From Nonomuraea jabiensis (lineage in GTDB: Bacteria > Actinomycetota > Actinomycetes > Streptosporangiales > Streptosporangiaceae), in NCBI RefSeq assembly GCF_014204795.1, contig NZ_JACHMB010000001.1:1178001-1242000 (forward strand): DNA of 64,000 nt. Reading direction: 5' to 3'. A program made the position numbers and the translations under genes. Positions 8,681-18,245 of the stretch are shown here, one piece after another; position 1 is the stretch's first letter, and every line of letters starts with the position of its first letter. The notes beneath the pieces are model-generated. The model saw only the letters and a list, made by a program, of their open reading frames with translations. It was not told the DNA's origin and did not search any database.

Positions 8681-8760
8681 CTGTCCACAAGCTGCTGGCG
8701 CCGGGATCTCCCCGGCAACGCAGGTAACTCTACCGCACCCCGGAGACCACTCCAAACCGC

Positions 8761-9342
8761 TTAACGGCCCATCAGGTCGGGCCTGTGGCGGCGTACCCAA
8801 TCCCCCATCGCCCCGCCTGCCCACAGCGGGTCGAACTCCCCGAGCGGGATCGCCACCTCCGGCCGGCCGGTGGCCGGGTCCGTGGGGACGCGGGCCAGCC
8901 GCTCGCGCATCCAGCCCGGCACGCGCGGCGGCACCCTACGCTCGCCCCACCCGACGAGCCCCACCGAACGCAACGGCTCCACCCGTACCCGCACGCCGCC
9001 CGGACGGCCGATGCGCCTGGGATTGGCCAGCTGGGTGTCCACGACGTCGATCCTGGTGATGTCGGGCCAGCGGAGGTGGACGCGGAAGCCGTACGAGTCG
9101 GTCAGCTCCACGCCGTCGGCGGAGAAGCGGACGACGGTGCCGGCGGTCAGGCGGCGGTGCTTGGCCACGAGCACGGCCAGGAGGCCAGCGGTGGCCAGGC
9201 CCCCTATGGCGGCGCCCAGCGGGGTGCTGCCGGTGAGGATGGCGCCGAGGAGCAGGCAGACGACGAAGAAGAGGGCGAGCGGAGCGACGAACGGGGCGGC
9301 GAAGCGCGGGAAGTTGCCCGCGCGAATACGAAACTCATCCAT
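8761..9342 (-). CDS. PH-domain-like membrane protein, unknown function
   Basis: 193 residues from ATG 9342 (a GTG at 9369 would add nine residues). Two hydrophobic helices near residues 15-65 (FAAPFVAPLALFFVVCLLLG; LGAAIGGLATAGLLAVLVA) are followed by a soluble part containing VELTDSYGFRVHLRWPDITRIDV, which resembles the bacterial PH-like fold of small membrane proteins. No enzymatic motif is evident. It is separated by 52 bp from the response regulator upstream on the same strand, so could be co-transcribed. Function unknown. Confidence 0.65.
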   Translation of the reverse strand: MDEFRIRAGNFPRFAAPFVAPLALFFVVCLLLGAILTGSTPLGAAIGGLATAGLLAVLVAKHRRLTAGTVVRFSADGVELTDSYGFRVHLRWPDITRIDVVDTQLANPRRIGRPGGVRVRVEPLRSVGLVGWGERRVPPRVPGWMRERLARVPTDPATGRPEVAIPLGEFDPLWAGGAMGDWVRRHRPDLMGR

Positions 9343-9394
9343 AAGCCGGGCGGACTCTACCCAAACCACTGCCGTGACTCCACCCTCACGTTCC

Positions 9395-10009
9395 TCAGCC
9401 GGTGAGGAGGCCGCGGCGGTAGGCCTCGGCCACGGCGGAGGCGCGGTCGCGGACGTCGAGCTTGGCGTAGATGTGCAGCAGGTGGGTCTTGACGCTGGCC
9501 TCGCTGATGAACAGGCTCGCCGCCGCCACCTTGTTCGTCGCTCCCCCCGCCACCAGGCGCAGCACCTCCAGCTCCCGCTTGCTGAGCCTCCCCCTGGTGG
9601 GCTTGCGGAGGGCCGCCGCGAGCCGGCCGGCCACGGCGGGGGCGAGGACGGTCTCGCCCCGGTGGGTGGCGCGGACGGCGCGTACCAGCTCCTCCGGCGG
9701 GGCGTCCTTCAGCAGGTAGCCGGTGGCGCCCGCTTCGAGGGCGGGCAGGACGTCGGTGTCGAACGTGGTCAGGACCAGCACCCGCGGGCCCGTGCCGCTG
9801 AGGCGGCGGATGGCGGTGACCCCGTCCATCCCCGGCATGCGCAGGTCCATGAGGACGATGTCGGGCTCGAGCTCGGCGGCCAGGCGTACGGCCTCCGCGC
9901 CGTCGGCCGCCTCGCCGACGATCTCGAGGTCGGGCTCGCCGCCGAGTGCCGCGCGCAGGCCGTCGCGCACGATGGGGTGATCGTCCGCTATCAGCAGCCT
10001 CAGCCGCAT
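9395..10009 (-). CDS. NarL/LuxR-type response regulator
   Basis: 204 residues: receiver domain at 1-120 (LLIADDHPIVRDGL; phospho-acceptor Asp in IVLMDLRMPGMDG near residue 54; conserved Lys in GYLLKDAP), then a LuxR helix-turn-helix (LSKRELEVLRLVAGGATNKVAAASLFISEASVKTH). ATG 10009 has a GGGGAGAG ribosome site and starts at the receiver domain; seven further codons upstream are unlikely. It follows the histidine kinase on the same strand after 210 bp, longer than usual for a cognate pair, so it may have its own promoter. Confidence 0.92.
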   Translation of the reverse strand: MRLRLLIADDHPIVRDGLRAALGGEPDLEIVGEAADGAEAVRLAAELEPDIVLMDLRMPGMDGVTAIRRLSGTGPRVLVLTTFDTDVLPALEAGATGYLLKDAPPEELVRAVRATHRGETVLAPAVAGRLAAALRKPTRGRLSKRELEVLRLVAGGATNKVAAASLFISEASVKTHLLHIYAKLDVRDRASAVAEAYRRGLLTG

Positions 10010-10219
10010 CTCTCCCCTTCCGGCCGGCACCTGTCCCTCGTCAGGGTCTCATCCATCGCCCGTCCAGGGGTCGATCGACCACGCGCCCGCCGGGCAGGGC
10101 GCTGCCGGGGCACCTCAGGCGTGCCCACGACTTCTCAGGGGAAGGGGCGGAAGAAGCGCTGGGCGGGGCGGGCGGGCGTCGGGGACGGTGGGTGAGGCAC
10201 GGCGTGGCTGTCTCATGGA

Positions 10220-11491
10220 TCATGGATGGTCGTCTGCGGCGGGGATCGTGGGGATGGCGGCGGCCACGGCGGTGCCCTGGCCGGGGGTGGACTCGACGTG
10301 GAGGGTGCCGCCGACGGCGCGGACGCGCTGGCGCATTCCGTCGATGCCGAAGCCGTCAGCGGGCTCCTGCGGGGTGAAACCGGCGCCGTCGTCTCGAATG
10401 TCGAGGAGGATGGTTTCGTCCGTGTACGACAGGGTCAGGCCCGTCCTGGAGGCCCTGGCGTGCTTGGCGACGTTGGCCAGAGCCTCCTGGGCCACGCGGA
10501 ACAGCGTGTCCTCGATGGGGGCGGCCAGGGCGACCGGGGTGCCGGTGATCTCGAGGATCAGGTCGACGCCGGCCGACCGCGACCACGACTCGGCCAGGTC
10601 GGTGATCGCCTCCGGGAGCTTCGAGGTCTCCAGCGGCTCCGGGCGCAGGGCGCGTACGGACCGGCGGGCCTCGGAGAGGCTGCGGCGGGCCAGCTCGGCG
10701 GCCTGGTCGAGGTGGCCGCGGCGGGCCTCGGGCCGGGAGGCGCGGTCGGCGGCGTGGAGCTGGCCGATCAGGGCGACGAGGTCCTGGGCGACCGTGTCGT
10801 GGATCTCGCCCGCCACGCGGTGCCGCTCGTCGAGCACGCCCGCCCGCCTGGCCTGGTCGAGGAGCCGGGCGTTGAGGGAGGCGTTCTCGGCCATGGCGGC
10901 GCGCAGGCGCTCGACCAGGCGGCGGCGCCTGTCGTGCTCGCCGGAGACGTACCAGCCGGCCAGGACCAGCGGCAGCGCCACGCCCGCGATCACGGTGAGC
11001 AGGGTGCCCCGGGCGCCCGGCCCTGCCTGGGCCGTCACGATGACGATGGCGGTGAGCGTCACGCCCGCCATGGTCAGCCGGGCCGGGAGCAGGGCGCTGG
11101 CCAGCGGGTAGCCGATCGAGGCGAACACGATGAAGGCGGGGCTCGCGGCCGTCAGCGCGGCGGCGAGCGCGATCAGCACGAGGAAGTGGCCCACGACGAG
11201 CGCGCGGCGCGTGTCCCGGCGGCGGTGGAGCCAGCCGATCGGCGCCACCCACACCGCGGCGGCCAGCGCGACCGCCGGCCACCACGGCGCGAGGCCGCCG
11301 CCCGCCGCCCACCCCGGGCCCGCCGCGCCGGCGAGCCAGGCCGGCAAGGGGCCCGCCAGCCAGCGCAGGAGGGGCCAGGGCGCACCGGCGGCCGGCGCAT
11401 CCGCGAGGGCGGCCGCGGTCGAGGAGATCCCGAGCAGTCCGGAGGCGAGGCACAGAAAGACCCCGCGTTCGCGCCCGTCGAGCCAGCTCAT
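10220..11491 (-). CDS. Two-component sensor histidine kinase (HisKA_3)
   Basis: 423 residues. The N-terminal half has about six hydrophobic segments and no recognisable extracellular sensor domain. The dimerisation/phospho-acceptor box is HRVAGEIHDTVAQDL (His near residue 227), and the ATPase domain has FRVAQEALANVAKHARAS (N-box), DIRDDGAGF (G1) and GIDGMRQRVRAVGG. Partner is likely the NarL-type regulator downstream. Short loops between helices suggest sensing in the membrane, as in DesK/LiaS-type kinases; the signal is unknown. Its start lies 109 bp from the divergent hydrolase. Confidence 0.9.
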   Translation of the reverse strand: MSWLDGRERGVFLCLASGLLGISSTAAALADAPAAGAPWPLLRWLAGPLPAWLAGAAGPGWAAGGGLAPWWPAVALAAAVWVAPIGWLHRRRDTRRALVVGHFLVLIALAAALTAASPAFIVFASIGYPLASALLPARLTMAGVTLTAIVIVTAQAGPGARGTLLTVIAGVALPLVLAGWYVSGEHDRRRRLVERLRAAMAENASLNARLLDQARRAGVLDERHRVAGEIHDTVAQDLVALIGQLHAADRASRPEARRGHLDQAAELARRSLSEARRSVRALRPEPLETSKLPEAITDLAESWSRSAGVDLILEITGTPVALAAPIEDTLFRVAQEALANVAKHARASRTGLTLSYTDETILLDIRDDGAGFTPQEPADGFGIDGMRQRVRAVGGTLHVESTPGQGTAVAAAIPTIPAADDHP

Positions 11492-11600
11492 GAGGTCAAG
11501 CCTGGCATGGCGTCAACCGATCGGTGGATGCCGGACCTCCACCGCACGACGAGCCGGGCAGGCGATGCGCACCCGCCCTGAGCTGGACGAACATCGAGTC

Positions 11601-12527
11601 ATGAGCTTTCCGACCCGTAGGGACATGTTTCAGTACGCCGCCGTCGCGGGCGCGGGCGCCGTGGGCGCCCAGGCCGCCGGACCGAGGCGGGAGGTGACCA
11701 CGTACGTCTTCGTGACCGGCGCGAACGGCGTGGCCGGCGGCGACTCCGAGCTGGCGCTGCGCGGCCACCGCACCGTGGGCGTGACGCTGCCGGGACACGG
11801 CCCCGAGGAGCAGTTTCGCCTCGCCTACCAGGCCCCGCAGGACCTGGAGAAGCTGGCCACGCTGCCCTCGCCGGTGGCGGGGGTCACGCTGGACGACTAT
11901 GTCGAGGCCACGGTGGACGCCGTGCGCCGGGTCTCCGGCTACGGCCCAGTGATCCTGGTGGGCGGCAGCCTCGGCGGCTCGACCATCACGAAGGCGGCCG
12001 ACGCGGTGCCCGACCTGATCGACCTGATCGTCTACGACACCGCGTTCTGCTGCACGAACCTGAGCTCGCCCAACGACTATCTGTCGACGCCGGAGGGCAA
12101 GGAGAGCCTGGCGGGCAGCGTGGCGGCGGGCATCATCGCCGACCCGAGGGTGATCGGCGCGATCCGCATGAACTGGCGGACCAACGACAGGAGGTTTCTG
12201 GACGCGGTCAAGGCCGCGTTCATGGCGGAGGCGAGCGAGGGCGAGCTCCTGGCCATGCTGAACACGTTGCTGCCGGATGAGAGTCTCCTGGTGGGGAGCG
12301 CCGACGCCCGGGGGCGCAAGGAGGCGTGGGGACGGGTGCCGCGCGTCTACATCAGGCACACGCGGGACAGGGTGATCCCGCTCGCGCTGCAGGACCGGAT
12401 GATCAGGGAAGCGGATGCGGCCACGCCAGGCAACAAGTTCAAGATTTACTCGGTGGAGGCTTCGCATGCGCCGACGGCGAGGACGTACCGGCTGATTACC
12501 GAAATCCTGCACAAACTGGCGAAATGA
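11601..12527 (+). CDS. Alpha/beta hydrolase with Tat-like export signal
   Basis: 308 residues. The N-terminus SFPTRRDMFQYAAVAGAGAVGAQAA has a twin arginine followed by an alanine-rich hydrophobic stretch, resembling a Tat signal. VILVGGSLGGSTITKAA (near residue 118) is the nucleophile elbow (Ser in GSLGG), HTRDRVIP is the likely acid loop and the final His is in VEASHAPTARTYRLI. Similar proteins are annotated as esterases or salicylate-esterase-like; the substrate is unknown. It could be a target of the divergent kinase's system, by position only. Confidence 0.8.
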   Translation: MSFPTRRDMFQYAAVAGAGAVGAQAAGPRREVTTYVFVTGANGVAGGDSELALRGHRTVGVTLPGHGPEEQFRLAYQAPQDLEKLATLPSPVAGVTLDDYVEATVDAVRRVSGYGPVILVGGSLGGSTITKAADAVPDLIDLIVYDTAFCCTNLSSPNDYLSTPEGKESLAGSVAAGIIADPRVIGAIRMNWRTNDRRFLDAVKAAFMAEASEGELLAMLNTLLPDESLLVGSADARGRKEAWGRVPRVYIRHTRDRVIPLALQDRMIREADAATPGNKFKIYSVEASHAPTARTYRLITEILHKLAK

Positions 12528-12532
12528 TAATG

Positions 12533-12604
12533 CTGGGGTACCAGGACTCGAACCTAGACTAACTGAACCAGAATCAGTCGTGCTGCCAATTACACCATAC
12601 CCCA
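12533..12604 (-). tRNA. tRNA-Gln(CTG)
   Basis: 72-nt cloverleaf on the minus strand: acceptor TGGGGTA/TACCCCA, anticodon CTG (codon CAG), T-arm TAGGTTCGAGTCCTG and discriminator G, as normal for Gln. CCA is not encoded. It ends 5 bp from the stop of the convergent hydrolase. tRNA-Gln, tRNA-Glu and gltX clustering is common in actinomycetes. Confidence 0.95.
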
Positions 12605-12767
12605 CCGCTTGCGACCCCTGAGGGCGCTCTCGGCGACGTCCGAAAGAATAGCCCAGCTCGGGGGGTAAGACCAAAACGAATAGCCAACGAACCCTCCACC
12701 GCCCACAGCACCGGCCCTCACGTGCCAAGCTGAAGGGGACAAAACACCACGTGGAGGAGCCCCACCG

Positions 12768-14735
12768 TTGGCCGGTAACCCGTTCTTCACCTCTAGCGAC
12801 CTGCCGTACGAACTGCCGCCCTTCGCCGACATCCGCGAGGAGCACTACCTGCCCGCGTTCGAGCGCGGCATGGCGGAGCAGCTGGCGGAGGTCGACGCGA
12901 TCGCAGGCAGCGGCGAGGCGCCGACGTTCGACAACACGATCGCCGCGCTCGAACGGTCGGGACGCATCCTCGACCGCACGGCCACGGTCTTCTTCAGCAT
13001 CGCCGCCTCCAACACCACCGACGGCATCATGGAGATCGAGAAGGCGATCTCTCCCCAGCTGACCAGGCACGGCGACGCGATCCGGCTCAACCGGGCGCTG
13101 TGGGCGCGCATCAAGCAGGTCTCCACGGAGGATCCCGAGGAGGCCTGGCTGCTGGAGAAGTACCGGGAGGACTTCATCAGGGCGGGCGCCGACCTGTCGG
13201 AGCCGGACCAGGACCGGCTCCGGCAGCTCAACGAGGAGCTGTCGAAGCTCTCGACGGAGTTCGCGCAGACGCTGCTGAAGGCCTCGACGGAGTCGGCGCT
13301 GGTGGTGTCGGACCCCAAGGAGCTCGACGGCTTCGACCAGGCCAAGATCGATTCGCTGCGCAAGGACGGCAAGTACGTCCTGCCGCTGCTCAACTTCACC
13401 GTCCAGCCGGGCCTGGCCCAGCTCACCGACCGCGACGTGCGCCGCAGGCTGTACGAGCTGAGCGTCGGGCGGGCGCCGGGCAACTTCGGGCTGGCGGCCA
13501 GGATGGCGGCGCTGCGGGCCGAGCGGGCGGCGCTGCTGGGGTTCCCCAACCACGCGGCGTACGTGGTGGCCGACCAGACGGCCAAGACCGTCGAGGCGGT
13601 CGAGGAGATGCTCGGCCAGCTCGTCGCCCCCGCCGTGCGCAACGCGCGCAAGGAGGCCGAGGCGCTGTCGGAGCAGGCCGGGTTCGACATCGAGCCGTGG
13701 GACTGGTCGTACTACTCCGAGAAGGTGCGCCAGGCCCGCTACGACTTCGACGCCGCCGAGATGCGGCCGTACTTCGAGCTCGACCGCGTCTACCGTGACG
13801 GCATCTTCTTCGCGGCCGGGAAGCTGTACGGCCTCACCTTCACCGAGCGGCCCGACCTGGGCGGTTACCACCCCGACGTGACGGTGTACGAGGTGTTCAA
13901 CGAGGACGGGAGCCGGCTGGGGCTGTTCGTGCTCGACCCGTACGCGAGGGAGACCAAGCGCGGCGGCGCGTGGATGAACAACCTGGTCGACCAGTCGTTC
14001 CTGTTCGGGCAGCTGCCGGTGGTCATGAACAACCTCAACGTCACCAAGCCGGCCTCGGGGCCGACGCTGCTGACGTACGACGAGGTCAACACGGCCTTCC
14101 ACGAGTTCGGGCACGCGCTGCACGGGCTGTTCTCCCAGGTGCGCTTCCCGCGCGTGTCGGGCACCCACGTGCCGCGCGACTTCGTCGAGTACCCGTCACA
14201 GGTCAACGAGATGTGGGTGACCTGGCCGGAGGTGCTGGCCAACTACGCCAAGCACCACGAGACGGGCGAGCCGATGCCGGCTGAGCTGGTGGAGAAGCTG
14301 CAGGCGGCGGAGAAGTTCAACCAGGGCTTCAAGACCGTCGAATATCTCGCCGCGACCCTGCTCGACTGGGCCTGGCACAAGCTGGCGCCCGGGGAGACGG
14401 TGGCCGACCCCGAGGCGTTCGAGTCCGCGGCCCTGGAGGCCGCCCAGATCGCCATGCCACAGGTGGGGCCGCGTTACAGGACCAACTACTTCGCCCACAT
14501 CTTCTCCGGCGGCTACAGCGCCGGCTACTACTCCTACATCTGGAGCGAGGTGCTCGACGCGGAGAGCGTGGAGTGGTTCAAGGAGAACGGCGGGCTCACC
14601 AGGGCCAACGGCGACCATTTCCGCCGCGAGCTGCTCTCCCGCGGCGGCAGCCTCGACCCGCTGACCGCGTTCCGCAACTTCCGCGGCCGTGAGCCCAGCA
14701 TCCAGCCGCTGCTGGTCCGGCGCGGCCTCGACTGA
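12768..14735 (+). CDS. M3-family oligopeptidase (Dcp/OpdA-like)
   Basis: 655 residues from a TTG start with a GGAGGAG site 9 nt upstream. Zinc metallopeptidase of the thimet family: HEFGHALHG (HExxH at residues 445-449), with the third ligand Glu in YPSQVNEMW about 25 residues later, and the C-terminal GGYSAGYYSYIWSEVLD typical of oligopeptidase A and dipeptidyl carboxypeptidase. No signal peptide, so it is cytoplasmic and probably recycles peptides. The family is certain; endo- versus carboxy-dipeptidase specificity is not decided. Confidence 0.92.
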   Translation: MAGNPFFTSSDLPYELPPFADIREEHYLPAFERGMAEQLAEVDAIAGSGEAPTFDNTIAALERSGRILDRTATVFFSIAASNTTDGIMEIEKAISPQLTRHGDAIRLNRALWARIKQVSTEDPEEAWLLEKYREDFIRAGADLSEPDQDRLRQLNEELSKLSTEFAQTLLKASTESALVVSDPKELDGFDQAKIDSLRKDGKYVLPLLNFTVQPGLAQLTDRDVRRRLYELSVGRAPGNFGLAARMAALRAERAALLGFPNHAAYVVADQTAKTVEAVEEMLGQLVAPAVRNARKEAEALSEQAGFDIEPWDWSYYSEKVRQARYDFDAAEMRPYFELDRVYRDGIFFAAGKLYGLTFTERPDLGGYHPDVTVYEVFNEDGSRLGLFVLDPYARETKRGGAWMNNLVDQSFLFGQLPVVMNNLNVTKPASGPTLLTYDEVNTAFHEFGHALHGLFSQVRFPRVSGTHVPRDFVEYPSQVNEMWVTWPEVLANYAKHHETGEPMPAELVEKLQAAEKFNQGFKTVEYLAATLLDWAWHKLAPGETVADPEAFESAALEAAQIAMPQVGPRYRTNYFAHIFSGGYSAGYYSYIWSEVLDAESVEWFKENGGLTRANGDHFRRELLSRGGSLDPLTAFRNFRGREPSIQPLLVRRGLD

Positions 14736-14853
14736 GGCCGTCCACCGGGCCTTATCGCCGCGTCTTGCCCGCGCCCCTCCCTCCACCGACTTCGGCAGAG
14801 GTTTTCGGAAGAAGGATCAAGGGGCGCGGGCGACGCGCCCGAGGCGCCCGGGG

Positions 14854-16227
14854 TCAGCCTTTCAGGCGGGCCAGCGCGGCGCGCAGGCGCTCCTGCGCCC
14901 GCCCGCGGCCGAGCACCTCGATCGACTCGAACAGCGGCAGGCCCACCGTCCGGCCGGTGATCGCCACGCGGACCGGCGCCTGGGCCTTGCCGAGCTTGAG
15001 CCCGTACGCGGTCCCGACCTCCTCCAGCGCCTCCTTGAGCGACTCGGGGTCCCAGCCGACCGTCTCCAGCCGCGACAGGTAGTCGGTGAGGATCTCCACC
15101 GGCGAGTTCTTCATCGCCTTGTCCCAGGACGCCTGGTCGAAGACCGGCTCGTCGAGGAAGAGGAAGTCGACGTTGTGCCGGATCTCCGACAGCACCGCGA
15201 TGCGGGTCTGGGCCAGCGCCGCGACCTTGCTGAACAGCTCGCGGTCCCAGGACACGTCGAGGTAGGGCGCGCAGCGCTCCTCGAACGTCTCCAGCGGCAG
15301 CGCCCGGATGTACTCGCCGTTGAACGCGCGCAGCTTCTTCTCGTCGAAGAACGCGCTGGCGGAGTTGACGTCCTCCAGCCTGAACAGCGGCATCATCTCC
15401 GACCACGGCATGATCTCGCGGTCCTCGCCCGGCCCCCAGCCCAGCAGCATCAGGTAGTTGACCATGGACTCCGCGAGGTAGCCCTCGGCGCGGTAGTCCT
15501 CCAGGGCCACCTTGTCGCGGCGCTTGGACAGCTTCTTGCGCTGCTCGTTGACGATCACCGGCAGGTGCGCCCAGACCGGCGGCGTGGCGCCCAGCGCCGG
15601 CCACAGCAGCATCTGCTTGGCCGCGTTGCCCAGGTGCTCCTCGCCGCGGACGACGTGGGTGATGTTCTGGGTGATGTCGTCGACCGCGTTGGCCAGCACG
15701 TAGAGCGGCGAGCCGTCGGTGCGGGCGATGACGAAGTCCTCCTGCGCCTCGTTGGGGAACTCCACGTTGCCCCGGATGAGGTCCTCGACGACCGTGACGC
15801 CGTCGTCGGGGGTGCGGAAGCGGACCGCGCCCTCGGTCAGGCCGCGCTCGCGGCAGTGGCCGTCGTAGCCGCGGTGCTCGGAGCCGGTGCGGGCCACCAG
15901 CAGCTCGCGCGTGCAGTCGCAGTAGTAGGCCCGGCCGTCGGCCAGCAGCTTCGCCACCGCCTCGCGGTGCTGGGCCTCGTACGCCGACTGGAAGTAGGGG
16001 CCCTCGAACGCCGGGTTTCCGCCGTTGATGCCGATCCAGTCGAGGGCGGAGATGATGCCCTCCGTCCACTCCGGCCGGTTTCGCGACGCGTCGGTGTCCT
16101 CGATGCGCAGCACGAAGCGGCCGCCGGACTGTTCGGCCAGCGCCCAGTTGAACAGCGCCGTGCGGGCACCGCCCACATGGAACATGCCGGTTGGGGACGG
16201 GGCGAACCGCACCCGTACTTCAGTCAC
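14854..16227 (-). CDS. gltX: Glutamyl-tRNA synthetase
   Basis: 457 residues, slightly short but complete. Class I synthetase: the HIGH-equivalent [21 protein letters not shown] (HVGG at 17-20) and the KMSKS-equivalent KKLSKRRD near residue 250. In most actinobacteria this enzyme is non-discriminating and also charges tRNA-Gln with Glu for GatCAB to amidate; tRNAs for both lie nearby. The start overlaps the end of the upstream fumarylacetoacetase-family gene by 8 bp, so the two form an operon. The 118-bp gap after its stop has GC-rich inverted sequences but no clear T-tailed terminator. Confidence 0.97.
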   Translation of the reverse strand: MTEVRVRFAPSPTGMFHVGGARTALFNWALAEQSGGRFVLRIEDTDASRNRPEWTEGIISALDWIGINGGNPAFEGPYFQSAYEAQHREAVAKLLADGRAYYCDCTRELLVARTGSEHRGYDGHCRERGLTEGAVRFRTPDDGVTVVEDLIRGNVEFPNEAQEDFVIARTDGSPLYVLANAVDDITQNITHVVRGEEHLGNAAKQMLLWPALGATPPVWAHLPVIVNEQRKKLSKRRDKVALEDYRAEGYLAESMVNYLMLLGWGPGEDREIMPWSEMMPLFRLEDVNSASAFFDEKKLRAFNGEYIRALPLETFEERCAPYLDVSWDRELFSKVAALAQTRIAVLSEIRHNVDFLFLDEPVFDQASWDKAMKNSPVEILTDYLSRLETVGWDPESLKEALEEVGTAYGLKLGKAQAPVRVAITGRTVGLPLFESIEVLGRGRAQERLRAALARLKG

Positions 16228-16996
16228 GGGAGACCACCTTGTTCGTGAGTGTGCCGATGCCTTCGATGCCGACGCTGACCTCGTCGCCGATCTCGAGCGG
16301 GCCGACGCCCGCGGGGGTGCCGGTCAGGATGACGTCGCCGGGGATCAGGGTCATGACCGCGCTGACGTAGGCCACCAGCGCGGGGATGTCGTTGATGAGC
16401 TGGCTGGTGCGGCCGCTCTGCCGGATCTCGCCGTTGACCGTGGTCGTCAGCGCCAGGTCGCTCGCGTCGAGATCGGTCTGGATCCACGGCCCCAGCGGGC
16501 AGAACGTGTCGAACCCCTTGGCCCGGGTGAACTGCACGTCCTTCTTCTGGAGATCGCGGGCGGTGACGTCGTTGGCGCAGGTGTAGCCGAAGATCACGTC
16601 CTTGACCCGCTCGACCGGCACCTCGCGGCACAGCCTGCCGATCACCACGGCCAGTTCCCCCTCGTAGTCGACGCGGTCGGACAGCGTCGTGGGGTACGCG
16701 ATGTTCTCGCCGTGGCCGATCACCGACGTGGACGGCTTCATGAAGATCAGCGGCTCCTCGGGCACCTCGTTGCCCAGCTCGGCCGCGTGCTCGGCGTAGT
16801 TTCTGCCGATGGCGACCACTTTGCTCGGCAGCATCGGAGCCAGCAGCTTCACCTGGGACAGCGGGTGGCGCTCGCCGGTGAACTGCACCTGGCCGAACGG
16901 GTGACCGGCGACCGCGGAGATGACCTCCTCGCCCGGGCCGCCCTCGACCACGCCGAACGACACGCCTTCGCCTGTGGAGAACCTCGCTATACGCAC
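16220..16996 (-). CDS. Fumarylacetoacetate hydrolase family protein
   Basis: 258 residues. FAH/HpcE fold: [19 protein letters not shown], the metal site [11 protein letters not shown] with NDVTARDLQ, and the terminal [18 protein letters not shown]. Family members include 5-oxopent-3-ene-1,2,5-tricarboxylate decarboxylases, acylpyruvases and oxaloacetate decarboxylases; the substrate here is not known. Directly upstream of gltX with an 8-bp overlap, an arrangement known in streptomycetes, so it is probably housekeeping rather than catabolic. Divergent from the small monooxygenase-like gene across 126 bp. Confidence 0.88.
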   Translation of the reverse strand: MRIARFSTGEGVSFGVVEGGPGEEVISAVAGHPFGQVQFTGERHPLSQVKLLAPMLPSKVVAIGRNYAEHAAELGNEVPEEPLIFMKPSTSVIGHGENIAYPTTLSDRVDYEGELAVVIGRLCREVPVERVKDVIFGYTCANDVTARDLQKKDVQFTRAKGFDTFCPLGPWIQTDLDASDLALTTTVNGEIRQSGRTSQLINDIPALVAYVSAVMTLIPGDVILTGTPAGVGPLEIGDEVSVGIEGIGTLTNKVVSRD

Positions 16997-17122
16997 CTGA
17001 CAAGGCTATCGCCGCCACCGCCAGGCTCCGCCCAACGCGTCCCCCGTGCCGCGCCGGACCAGGAGCGGGACCCCGGGACCGCCCGCGTTAGTCTGGTCGT
17101 GTCGCTGACGAGAGGGGTCCCG

Positions 17123-17479
17123 TTGTCCGTCGTGAAGATCAACGTCCTGAACGTGCCCGCCGACATGCGCGAGGAGCTCGAACGGCGCTTCGCCAACCGG
17201 GCGGGCATGGTGGAGTCGGCCGACGGGTTCGAGTGGTTCGAGCTGCTCAGGCCGGTGGAGGGCACCGATCGCTACCTCGTCTACACGCGCTGGCGCAGCG
17301 AGGAGGACTTCCAGAACTGGCAGCAGGGCGAGGCCTTCCGGCGCGGGCACGCCCAGGCGGCGCAGGCCGCCCAGGAACAGGGACAGGGCCACGGGCACGG
17401 GCACGGGCAGGGGCCCGCGGCGACCGGCTCGGAGGTGTGGACCTTCGAGGTCGCCGAGAGCACCGGCCCCAAGTCCTAG
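17123..17479 (+). CDS. Antibiotic-biosynthesis-monooxygenase (ABM) domain protein
   Basis: 118 residues from TTG 17123, chosen because GAGAGGGG lies 5 nt upstream; a GTG at 17132 is the alternative. The ferredoxin-like dimeric fold is indicated by VKINVLNVPADMREELERRFANRAGMVESADGFEWFELLRP and YLVYTRWRSEEDFQNW, closest to the IsdG/MhuD-like haem-degrading branch. Between this and the last strand is a glycine/histidine/glutamine insert (GHGHGHGQG) that could bind metal or haem but may be only a linker. A role in haem degradation is plausible, not shown. Confidence 0.75.
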   Translation: MSVVKINVLNVPADMREELERRFANRAGMVESADGFEWFELLRPVEGTDRYLVYTRWRSEEDFQNWQQGEAFRRGHAQAAQAAQEQGQGHGHGHGQGPAATGSEVWTFEVAESTGPKS

Positions 17480-17497
17480 CCGATCCGGCCGCCAGGA

Positions 17498-18094
17498 TCA
17501 GTCGTCCAGCGGGTTGCGGGCGATGCGCTCCACGATGCCGGCGCGGACGAACTGGCCGGCGAGGCTGGACGGCTTGCGCGCGCCCTGCTCCGAGATGCAC
17601 GCCCCGAACTCCTTGGCGATCTCCAGCCTCGGGTGGCGCTCCAGGACCTCCCGCCTGACCGCCTCGGGGATCTCCTCCGTACGGCGGCCCGAGATGTCCA
17701 TGCCGGTCGAGAGCTCCAGCAGGTGGCCCTCCGGGTCCTCCTCCAGCGGCACCTCGTCCCACATGTGCCGGATGATCACCTCGCGGGCGCGTGCCCTGCG
17801 CTCGGGCGACCAGCCGGCGCCCGCGCAGAACACCCAGGCCACGTCGCCGCCCGCCTCCTCGAACGGTACCGAGTGGCTGTCGAACTCGGCCGCCAGCCCG
17901 AGGTCGTGCAGCATGGCCGACACGTAGAGCAGCTCCGCGTCGAACGCGATGCCGTGCTCGCGCGCGTACGCGGCCGCCCACAGGTAGGCCCGGATCGAGT
18001 GGTTGAGCAGCGAGGGCGTGTGGTAGCGGGCCGCCACCTCCAGCGCTCCGCGGCAGGCGGGTGTGTCCGGGATCACGAGGTCGTCGAATGTCAC
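17498..18094 (-). CDS. HD-domain phosphohydrolase-like protein
   Basis: 198 residues. The HD metal site is formed by His in LLNHSIRAYLW (near residue 32), the LHDLGL pair (near residue 63), and a later Asp. Similar proteins are labelled cyanamide-hydratase-like or HD-family; the substrate is unknown. Tail-to-tail with the ABM gene (18 bp between stops) and divergent from the heparinase-like gene. No signal peptide. Confidence 0.8.
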   Translation of the reverse strand: MTFDDLVIPDTPACRGALEVAARYHTPSLLNHSIRAYLWAAAYAREHGIAFDAELLYVSAMLHDLGLAAEFDSHSVPFEEAGGDVAWVFCAGAGWSPERRARAREVIIRHMWDEVPLEEDPEGHLLELSTGMDISGRRTEEIPEAVRREVLERHPRLEIAKEFGACISEQGARKPSSLAGQFVRAGIVERIARNPLDD

Positions 18095-18245
18095 CGCACC
18101 AGCATGTCGTGCCAGGTACGCCTACCGCCATCCGGGACACCGGTGGCGCATCGAGCATCTAACGAATCCGCCACTCAACTTGACCCATTGATCGCGATTC
18201 GGAAAGCATGTTCCACCTTCACTTTTTGTCCCGAAAGGAACTGGC

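Noticed and set aside
11496..14168. 890-residue minus-strand open frame
   Set aside because: Antisense to the M3 peptidase and hydrolase genes; composition (Arg/Gly/Val/Leu-rich, no motifs) is that of a GC-rich shadow frame.
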